DNA of 50,580 bases from JAUVUV01 sp964548275 (lineage in GTDB: Bacteria > Gemmatimonadota > Glassbacteria > GWA2-58-10), in contig CAZJQI010000030.1 of assembly GCA_964548275.1 (NCBI GenBank), positions 1 to 50,580 on the forward strand, read 5' to 3'. Of this stretch, positions 44,223-50,580 are shown one piece after another. Both the position numbers and the translations under genes were made by a program. Under the pieces are notes generated by a model that was not told the DNA's origin, did no database searches, and saw nothing but the letters and a program-made list of their open reading frames with translations. Within the stretch, counting starts at the first letter, position 1, and every line of letters begins with the position of its first letter.

Positions 44223-45833
44223 TTAAATAATATCTTGTTTGGTCAATCCAGGGCCAAGACGAAACGGTAGTTCTATTGATTTTAAACCATCTAAAGAAGT
44301 CTTTTTATTTTCTTCTGATATAATTAGGCAAATAAGATATAAAACAGCTGCTTTAGTCAAACGTAAAATAAAAAATGTTGATTCTCTAAATTCTTCTAAA
44401 GTCCACAAATAATCTTTTGAATTAGCAATAGGTTTAATCAAATAGAGTATCAATTGCCTATGTGTAGCTAAATCGCGTGTTGATTTAAGTGGTCCTGGAA
44501 ACTTTTGTAAAAACCAATCGGATTGAAGATCTTTCAAAGCGCGTAAAAATTCGTTCTCTGTTAAATATTTTGAAATAATAGGGTGTACATCTTTTTTGGG
44601 ATTAATATTTTCAAACCACACATTATTAAAATTTATCCTATTGATTGGTTGTCCAAGACACAAATAATAATTTATTGACAGGGCTATTTTATCAAGGCAG
44701 TCCACAGCTAATCGAAAGCTTGCCTTTAAAATACCAGAAGACAAACCAAATTTTTCATAATCACCAGCATCAGCATAAGAACTTATCAAGCAGTTAGATT
44801 GGAGGCTGATCGATTCTTTCAAGAAATAATAATAAAGATATCTAGCAGTAACATAGTCCTCCTTGATGCTATTAATAGAGTTAGAAATTAATTTGAAGCG
44901 AGAATTCTCAAAGTCTTTATTTTCTTCTATTAACCTGTGAAAAAAAATATCGTCTTTGCATTCATCTAATGAAAATAAGGGGAATTGGTTGATTGTAAGA
45001 AGTAACCTGTCGCTATTAATTTTGTAAAGCCATTTTGGTGCTTTAGGATAACCATGTATCTCTAATCTATGCACAGACCATTCTTCAAGAGCTTCAATTC
45101 CACCTTCTACCAATCTAGGAATACTTTTTTCTAAATCTTCAAGGCTATTAATTAAACCTTTAAGTGCTAAATGCCCCGCAATTTTGATAACCTCATCAGA
45201 CATATTGCAAGCTTTTTTAAGGAATTTCCACGCTTCATAGAGATTACGAATACGATGTTCTTCTGAAACATAGAAGAGTCTCTTTATAGCATTTGCACAA
45301 TTTCCCATTGCAACGGCATGATTTGGCTGGATGCTTAGACAATCTGAATACTGATCAATAGATTCTATTGTTCTCCCAAGGTGGTCTAAAAGATTGGCAT
45401 AGTTAGTAATTATTGAAGTAAGTAAATCTTTTCTAATTTTGTTTTTTTTGAGCAGTAGACCTTGTAATAAGCTTTTTTGTTTCTGTATTGAATCACCAGC
45501 TTCTTTCTCTTTTCCATTTTTTATAAAGATCGAAAAACGAGCGGCAAAAGCATTAGATAAATTATATTCAAGCATATTTATCATGGATATTTCTTTATTT
45601 GAAAGCTCTTTAAGCAAATTCTCAATAAGACGGATACCTCTATTGACTAGTTTCAAATTTTTGGTATCATCACCAGCATCAATAAAAATACTTGCAGCCA
45701 TAGAGCGGACATTGGGGTCTCTTGGTTTTTTTGAAATTATCTCTTTTGCAAATTTTATGAGTTCGTCTGTTTTTCCCTCCATTTTAAGCTGTTGATAGCG
45801 TTCAAATAGGTTTTTCAGATTTATTTCGGTCAT
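44223..45833 (-). CDS. TPR protein with C-terminal LA2681-like HEPN domain
   Basis: A 536-aa, strongly AT-rich gene. The first about 250 residues have TPR-like helical pairs (KTDELIKFAKEIISKKPRDPNV; TIESIDQYSDCLSIQPNHAVAMGNCANAI). The C-terminal helical domain contains TRDLATHRQ (Arg453 to His458), an RxxxxH motif of HEPN ribonucleases. The TPR plus C-terminal HEPN layout fits the LA2681-like HEPN family, which is known mainly from defence or stress contexts. No database check was possible. It lies next to a Type IIG restriction gene. No clear ribosome-binding site precedes the ATG. Confidence 0.68.
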   Translation of the reverse strand: MTEINLKNLFERYQQLKMEGKTDELIKFAKEIISKKPRDPNVRSMAASIFIDAGDDTKNLKLVNRGIRLIENLLKELSNKEISMINMLEYNLSNAFAARFSIFIKNGKEKEAGDSIQKQKSLLQGLLLKKNKIRKDLLTSIITNYANLLDHLGRTIESIDQYSDCLSIQPNHAVAMGNCANAIKRLFYVSEEHRIRNLYEAWKFLKKACNMSDEVIKIAGHLALKGLINSLEDLEKSIPRLVEGGIEALEEWSVHRLEIHGYPKAPKWLYKINSDRLLLTINQFPLFSLDECKDDIFFHRLIEENKDFENSRFKLISNSINSIKEDYVTARYLYYYFLKESISLQSNCLISSYADAGDYEKFGLSSGILKASFRLAVDCLDKIALSINYYLCLGQPINRINFNNVWFENINPKKDVHPIISKYLTENEFLRALKDLQSDWFLQKFPGPLKSTRDLATHRQLILYLIKPIANSKDYLWTLEEFRESTFFILRLTKAAVLYLICLIISEENKKTSLDGLKSIELPFRLGPGLTKQDII

Positions 45834-45867
45834 TTTAAAAACTCAGATTGAAGAAAGTTTTTATATG

Positions 45868-46038
45868 TTGTAACTTTCTAAATATAATCCTCCAACAACA
45901 TCAGAGTCTACAGGTTGTAAAAATCCCCCCGGATGTTTTGCCTTGTAAACGCTGCGGCCTATCTCGTAAAAATAGGTGCCGCCGGTAAGTACGCCGTAGT
46001 TTCGGCCCGGCAGGTCCCGGGTGAGGAAGTTCACAGTG
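45868..46038 (-). pseudogene. 3' remnant of a second GH88 gene, with frameshift
   Basis: The minus strand encodes NFLTRDLPGRNYGVLTGGTYFYEIGR, closely matching the C-terminus of the intact GH88 protein at 49125-50327. After SVYKAK the frame shifts by one base; in the shifted frame the reading continues NIRGDFYNL and stops, paralleling NIWGDFYYL in the intact protein. By eye about 80 % of the bases match, so this is a diverged paralogue, not a fresh duplication. The 5' part is missing: homology stops near the palindrome at 46039. It is GC-richer than its surroundings. Confidence 0.8.
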
Positions 46039-46062
46039 AGGGACACGGCGCGCCGTGTCCCT
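46039..46062. repeat. Perfect 24-bp palindrome at the stop codon of the restriction gene
   Basis: A 24-bp sequence equal to its reverse complement; the core is GGGACACGGCGCGCCGTGTC. Two of its bases belong to the TAG stop of the Type IIG gene, and homology with the GH88 remnant ends on its other side. It resembles the 30-bp palindrome at 21801-21830 in composition (AGGG-CAC-GG ends). It could act as the gene's terminator stem or mark a recombination joint. Confidence 0.9.
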
Positions 46063-49042
46063 ACGTTTTTTCGACGATTGCAATTTCTTCATCCGTGAGG
46101 CCGTACAATTCGTATACCAGGCGGTTTATCTGGTGGTCGGTGGTCTCGATCTGGCGCTGGAGAACGTTTTTATCCTGGGGGTGTTTGGCTGAGGCCAATT
46201 GCTTGTGCAAATCTATCATTCGCTCGACCAGGTTTACCACATTATTAAAGGTTTTTTTTGTAGATTTGATAGGAATCTGCACCATGTACTGGAAAAAAAA
46301 CCTCAAATAACCGCCACGATATGATGCTAATAAATTACGGTAGAAGAAAGTTATAAGTTTTGAATTCAATATTCCAAGTAAATATATGTCTGCATTTGAT
46401 ATTAAATAAGCAGTGTTCGAGCAATAAAAATTTCCAACTGCATCTAAAGCGAAATTACCCCGCTGAGAGATGTCGGGTAATAATATCTTCGGCTTTTCAA
46501 ATACCATGTAGTAGTCACACGCCCTAAGCTCCCACCAGTAATCACCCTTGTCAAAACGCTTTTTTGCTTCTTGAGCAAATGGCTTCAGGTGAGAAGCGAT
46601 AGCAGGATAATTGTCTTGCAGCACTTTCCAGGGATTTTTGCCACTGCCTATATTAAGACCTGTCCAACCTTTGGGAATTAGAATCAAATATCGGTCAGTT
46701 GATGGCTGCTGGTAGCGCTTTATATCCCTACCCAAAAGAAAAGGATTTATTAATTCAGCGCTTTTAGAGTCTTCAGCAATCAAGTTGTCTCTAGTTACGG
46801 AGTCAATCACAAAAGCTTCGTTAAGTCCTGTTTTTATACCATAATAGATTTCGCTTTTAATATATTTCCCCAAAGGAACGCCTGTTTTTCGCAGTTTCTC
46901 TAACAACGTCTGAGTGCGCTCATCCGCTAGGGACCAGCCACCTTCATCAAGCGATGTTTGTTGTACTTTATAGCGGTTTTGCTTTACATATTCGCTCAAA
47001 TCGGTAAATTCCAAGTCTTTGACTTGTGTGGCGTAAAAATTTTTCTTCGGAGCTGCTTTTTTAATACTGAGGATGCAAGGATATGTTGTCGCTTTTTTAA
47101 AGACCGGTAGATCGCCAAAATCTAAAATATCTTCGATACCCTGTTTATTCATCCATTGTCGGAGGGCTTGACCATAATTTGCGCGCAGCCATTTATTGGA
47201 AACAATAAAGCCGAACCACCCGTTGGAACTCAAAAGTGCAATGGCCTTTTCAATAAAATAGACGTACAAATCTGCAATACCGTTATAGACCTGATAGTGT
47301 TTCTTAAAATATGTTTTTATTTCACCTAAGGCCTCCTGTCTAACATACGGCGGGTTCCCAATCACTGCATCAAACCCGCCGCTTTTCATGATCTCCGGGA
47401 ACTCCTTTTCCCAATCAAATGCATTAACTCTATATACCTCGTCTTCGTTGAGCATATCCAACTGCACTTCATTATAAAAATCAGAACTTATCAATGAATT
47501 ACCACATTTGATATTATCTCCAAGATCAGGCAATACACGCTTATGGATCAAACTAAGCTGTTGGTTTTCTTCGAGTTCCAGTACTTTTAATAGCAATGAA
47601 AGCTTGGTTACCTCTACTGCCTGGGGGTCAATATCAACTCCATAGATGTTGTGCAATAATATTCGTTTGCGCTCCTCAGTAGTTAGACGCCACTCCCCAC
47701 CCGGCCCCTGATATATACATGGCTTACGGCCTTTGGCCCATTTTTGAGGGTTATCCTTAACATACTGGTCACGATACCAGTTCAGAAGATACTGATAGGC
47801 CCCAAGAAGAAATGAACCAGAGCCGCAGGCTGGGTCCAGTATTTTAAGCTTGCTGGCGCTCCCTCTTGGGCCTGGTTTTTTCCCATCCAAAATTTTTCCA
47901 ACAGTATGTTCAACAATGTAGTTAACAATATAGGTTGGAGTATAATACACACCGCCGGCCTTGCGAACTTCCGGTTTATATTCAATTCTGGCGCGGTGGC
48001 CTGGGGTCAGGCTAATTACTTTTCCAAGAAACTGTTCGTAAACCTGTCCTAAAATATCTGCGGGCAGGACTGAAAATTCGTATGGACTATCCGGGTAATA
48101 CAATTTTTTCAAGATTTCCTTCAATACTCTGTCATCTATAGTCAGGCAAGGGGTCAGGTCATCAATTTCGCTTGCCATACCCTTTTCAGGCTTGAAATGA
48201 AATAGTCCGGAATTGTACCTGTCATCTGCTTGATGAAACAGATGAAACAGCCTTCTATAGACCTGGTTGCCATTTTGCAGTGCCATGAGCCTGCCGTAAG
48301 TTTCAATTCCCCGGTCTTCGCAGATACGTAAGAATATTATACGATCAATGGTTCGCTGGACGGCAAAATTAAGTTCTCGCTGTGTAAGCCTGGGATTGCG
48401 CAGAGCAATGTTGTGGGCCAGTACATCTCGCCAGTGTTCAATTTCCTGTAGAAATGCAGTGTCTACTTCTGCTGTTCCCCGTTTTTTTCTTTTTGATTCT
48501 GCATATTTATCAAAAGACCCTTTCAAGATAGAAATTCTAGAAAATATCCCTGAAATTTCATCCCACCGGTCTTTATATTCGGTATAATTTAGATACAATA
48601 CTCGTGATGTAGAGGCTTTGTCTGTTTTAATGGGCTTAACTCGACAATCGTAAACAGCAAACTCTTCAAAATCTGTGAGGATACTAAGGGGGAGCTTTGC
48701 ACTCCATGCATAGCGGCGCAGTTGATAGGCAGGGTGTTTATCGTATTTTATATTAGTAGAAGGTTTTTTAGCTTCCAGAAAGAATTTGCGTACACCCCCA
48801 ATTCTAAAACTGTAATCAGGAGCCTTGTGCGCAAAACCTATTTTTATAGAATCTTCATGAACAACTTCTTTGTAGGCTTCTGCATATCCTTGTTTATTAG
48901 TGACATCCCAGCCTAATTCTTCAAAGAAAGGATCAATAAATTCCCGCCGTACCTGAGTTTCGTTGAACTGGCCCTTCTTGTAAGATTCCAGGTTGTTTTC
49001 AAATCTATCAACTAATTCAAGAACTTTTTGGGAGGCTTTCAT
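46061..49042 (-). CDS. Type IIG restriction-modification enzyme (Eco57I-like fused nuclease and N6-adenine methyltransferase)
   Basis: A 993-aa single-chain enzyme. An N-terminal PD-(D/E)xK-type nuclease is suggested by APDYSF (Asp76) and FFLEAKKP (Glu90, Lys92). The central N6-adenine methyltransferase has ILDPACGSGSFLL (motif I, 401-413), YGVDIDPQAVEVTKL, and IGNPPYVRQ (catalytic NPPY at 563-566). The C-terminal part (about 700-930) resembles the TaqI-like specificity domain (LLGRDIKRYQ; NSKLITFFYR). Such enzymes methylate and cut at short asymmetric sites. The gene is AT-rich and unlike its neighbours, a sign of transfer. Confidence 0.88.
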   Translation of the reverse strand: MKASQKVLELVDRFENNLESYKKGQFNETQVRREFIDPFFEELGWDVTNKQGYAEAYKEVVHEDSIKIGFAHKAPDYSFRIGGVRKFFLEAKKPSTNIKYDKHPAYQLRRYAWSAKLPLSILTDFEEFAVYDCRVKPIKTDKASTSRVLYLNYTEYKDRWDEISGIFSRISILKGSFDKYAESKRKKRGTAEVDTAFLQEIEHWRDVLAHNIALRNPRLTQRELNFAVQRTIDRIIFLRICEDRGIETYGRLMALQNGNQVYRRLFHLFHQADDRYNSGLFHFKPEKGMASEIDDLTPCLTIDDRVLKEILKKLYYPDSPYEFSVLPADILGQVYEQFLGKVISLTPGHRARIEYKPEVRKAGGVYYTPTYIVNYIVEHTVGKILDGKKPGPRGSASKLKILDPACGSGSFLLGAYQYLLNWYRDQYVKDNPQKWAKGRKPCIYQGPGGEWRLTTEERKRILLHNIYGVDIDPQAVEVTKLSLLLKVLELEENQQLSLIHKRVLPDLGDNIKCGNSLISSDFYNEVQLDMLNEDEVYRVNAFDWEKEFPEIMKSGGFDAVIGNPPYVRQEALGEIKTYFKKHYQVYNGIADLYVYFIEKAIALLSSNGWFGFIVSNKWLRANYGQALRQWMNKQGIEDILDFGDLPVFKKATTYPCILSIKKAAPKKNFYATQVKDLEFTDLSEYVKQNRYKVQQTSLDEGGWSLADERTQTLLEKLRKTGVPLGKYIKSEIYYGIKTGLNEAFVIDSVTRDNLIAEDSKSAELINPFLLGRDIKRYQQPSTDRYLILIPKGWTGLNIGSGKNPWKVLQDNYPAIASHLKPFAQEAKKRFDKGDYWWELRACDYYMVFEKPKILLPDISQRGNFALDAVGNFYCSNTAYLISNADIYLLGILNSKLITFFYRNLLASYRGGYLRFFFQYMVQIPIKSTKKTFNNVVNLVERMIDLHKQLASAKHPQDKNVLQRQIETTDHQINRLVYELYGLTDEEIAIVEKT

Positions 49043-49124
49043 TTAAGTAATCCGATGGTAAAATTGCAGCTTATTTATAAATATGTAATACTTTTTATTT
49101 GTTATAAAGGAAAATATTATCTCC

Positions 49125-50327
49125 TCACTCTCCCCACCTCATCAACGCCTCCAAATAATAAAAATCCCCCCAGATATTGGCCTGGTTCACGCCGCGGCCT
49201 ATCTCGTAAAAATATGTTCCCCCGGTGAGAACACCGTAGTTTCGGCCCGGCAGGTCGCGGGTGAGGTAGTTCACATAGAGCGAGGCCAGGATTTTCTCGG
49301 CGGATTTTTTGTAGTAGTCCGCTTTGCCGGGTTCCTCCACAAGGGTAGAAAGCTCGATCAGGGCCGAGGCAGCCATGGAGGCTGCTGATGTGTCGCGAAC
49401 GTCATCCGGGATACCCGGCGCTGAGAAATCCCAGTAGGGCACGTGATCCGCAGGCAGGTGAGCGATAAACCAGTCCGCCATTTTCATTGCGGTGGCGAGA
49501 AATTTTTTATCGCGGGTGTGTTTGTACACCCTGGTGAATCCGTAGATTCCCCAGGACTGCCCGCGGCTCCAGGTGCTTTCATCCGTGTAGCCCTGTTTCT
49601 TGAACCCCCGGATCATCCTGCCTGTGTTCGGGTCGAACTCCACCACCTGGTAGCTTGAGCCGTCAGGCCGGACGTGGCTGACCCTGGTGCGCCCGGCGTG
49701 GCTGGTGGCTGCCCGAAAGAAAGAGGAATCGCCTGTCTCGGCGGTGGCCCAGTAAAGGTGGTCCAGATTGATCAAGCAGTCCACTATCACGAAACCTTTC
49801 TGTTCCGGCTCGCCAAGCCTCCCCCAGTTCTGGAGATAGCCGCCGCTCGGGATAAAGCGTTTCATCATTGTGCGCGCTCCGGCAAGGCCTACCTCGCGGT
49901 ATTTTTCTATGCCGGTAACTTCGTAGCCCAGGTCGAACGAGGGCCAGAACAGAATCCCCACGTCGATATTGTTCACGTCATCCATGTTGGGTTCCAGGAG
50001 TTCCGTGTAGCGGTGCGCCTGATCCAGCCAGTAACGATCCTCTGTGGCCTGGTACATCATCCAGAGCATGCCGGCAAAGTAGCCGCCGGTCCAGCCGCCG
50101 GTATCCTTATCCCAGACCCCGTTCTCGGTGGCTACCGGGAAACTGTCTCCCATCACCTCGACAGTCTCCCTCAGGCTTTCGGCAATATAGTCCATGGCCT
50201 CGGCTTTTAATTCGGCTGACATGGGCGGGAGTGGTTTCTGCTCAGCAGTTCTGCATGACAGTATGAGAATCCCCAGAATGACTGCGAGAATATATGATTT
50301 GAACATCCTATACATTTTTGCATTCAT
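49125..50327 (-). CDS. GH88-family unsaturated glucuronyl hydrolase, lipoprotein
   Basis: A 400-aa predicted lipoprotein (lipobox LILSC, Cys25). The (alpha/alpha)6 barrel signatures of GH88 are seen: GGWTGGYFAGMLWMMY, NMDDVNNIDVGILFWPSF, IVDCLINLDHLYWA (Asp positions expected for catalysis), TWSRGQSWGIYGFTR and DTSAASMAASALIEL. It would remove unsaturated uronic acid residues from oligosaccharides made by polysaccharide lyases. AGGAG precedes the ATG by about 11 nt. Its 3' end is echoed by the remnant at 45868-46038, with the restriction gene between. Assignment to GH88 is firm; the exact substrate is not. Confidence 0.88.
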   Translation of the reverse strand: MNAKMYRMFKSYILAVILGILILSCRTAEQKPLPPMSAELKAEAMDYIAESLRETVEVMGDSFPVATENGVWDKDTGGWTGGYFAGMLWMMYQATEDRYWLDQAHRYTELLEPNMDDVNNIDVGILFWPSFDLGYEVTGIEKYREVGLAGARTMMKRFIPSGGYLQNWGRLGEPEQKGFVIVDCLINLDHLYWATAETGDSSFFRAATSHAGRTRVSHVRPDGSSYQVVEFDPNTGRMIRGFKKQGYTDESTWSRGQSWGIYGFTRVYKHTRDKKFLATAMKMADWFIAHLPADHVPYWDFSAPGIPDDVRDTSAASMAASALIELSTLVEEPGKADYYKKSAEKILASLYVNYLTRDLPGRNYGVLTGGTYFYEIGRGVNQANIWGDFYYLEALMRWGE

Positions 50328-50376
50328 TTCTCTGACTCTCCTATTAGTAAGTTTTGTAAAACTTTTTATGACTAGC

Positions 50377-50520
50377 CCGGATTGTTCATAAATTTAATCA
50401 AATCCAAGGGGCGGACCCATGTGTCCGCCCGGCGGTTGAAATATCCATCCAGTCAATGGGCGCACAAGCGGGTGTGCCCCTGCATTGAAAACACTCACTG
50501 CGGGTTATTATGAATAATAC
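50377..50520 (-). mobile_element. Miniature-element family, copy 3
   Basis: The left end CCGGATTGTTCATAAA (50378-50393) matches the shared terminal motif in 15 of 16 bases, and the right end, read in reverse complement, starts GTATTATTCATAA, giving an about 140-bp element with inverted ends. Inside, 50375-50466 matches the reverse complement of 10938-11033. It carries a perfect hairpin, GGGCGGAC/GTCCGCCC, near 50409-50430, and a weaker one toward the right end. No ORF is present. Confidence 0.65.
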
Positions 50521-50540
50521 ATGTCAGATAAGTTATTTTT

Positions 50541-50562
50541 CTTCTTTTGGTGGCAAAAGAAG
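50541..50562. repeat. 9-bp stem-loop
   Basis: CTTCTTTTG and CAAAAGAAG form a perfect 9-bp stem around the tetraloop GTGG at 50550-50553. It lies about 20 bp beyond the miniature element and 18 bp from the end of the window. Its role is not clear; as part of a terminator it would lack a T-run on the plus strand. Confidence 0.55.
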
Positions 50563-50580
50563 CAAAACCATTTCTTTTAT

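Overview
The window looks like a chromosomal segment from a Gram-negative bacterium with moderate to high G+C. It carries a TonB/ExbB/ExbD energy-coupling operon, a TolC-type outer-membrane channel, several lipobox proteins and a WecA-type initiating transferase, all of which imply an outer membrane. A 36-residue bTHX ribosomal protein, GH88 and sulfatase-like enzymes and a large surface-polysaccharide locus would fit a member of the FCB group or a neighbouring candidate phylum. That placement is inference; no marker in the window fixes the taxon. Almost all genes lie on the minus strand.

Layout. 1-450: intergenic, with a dispersed repeat and the terminator of the next operon. 454-2950: exbB-exbD-exbD-tonB (minus), with a promoter containing a palindrome. 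3248-5244: two oligopeptide-type ABC ATPases without permeases. 5364-6323: a BASS-like transporter. 6528-6638: bTHX on the plus strand, converging on an HU gene through a shared perfect terminator. 7460-10910: TolC, a CPBP-family membrane protease and a PHP phosphoesterase. 11142-13991: the TrkA/TrkH potassium-uptake pair. 14015-15226: a NYN-domain protein with a long N-terminal extension.

15316-38276 is a polysaccharide locus: WecA-like transferase, nucleotide-sugar epimerase, at least seven GT4-type or related glycosyltransferases, one GT2, two GT39-like membrane transferases, an AsnB-type amidotransferase, WbpD-like acetyltransferase, WecB-like epimerase, a methyltransferase and a sulfatase-superfamily protein with Thr at the formylglycine position. 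One glycosyltransferase is fused through a membrane segment to a DUF218 domain. No obvious Wzx, Wzy or ligase is visible. A transglutaminase-like membrane protein (38437-39531) follows. Then a plus-strand group encodes a lipoprotein with one intact and one degenerate amidase domain, a two-domain carbohydrate-binding-like lipoprotein and an unassigned TIM-barrel-like protein.

The most distinctive region is 44200-49120, an AT-rich island. It holds a Type IIG restriction-modification enzyme and a TPR protein with an RxxxxH motif that I read as an LA2681-like HEPN domain. Between them lies a diverged, frameshifted 3' remnant of a GH88 gene, and an intact GH88 lipoprotein gene lies on the other side of the restriction gene. 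A 24-bp perfect palindrome sits exactly at the restriction gene's stop codon. This looks like a defence island placed between, or recombined across, two GH88 paralogues.

Three intergenic elements (10938-11033, 26205-26406, 50377-50520) share a 16-bp terminal motif close to CCGGATTATTCATRAA. One of them encloses a striking three-hairpin cloverleaf. A separate 52-bp repeat occurs at 52-103 and 21826-21877. These look like non-autonomous miniature elements.
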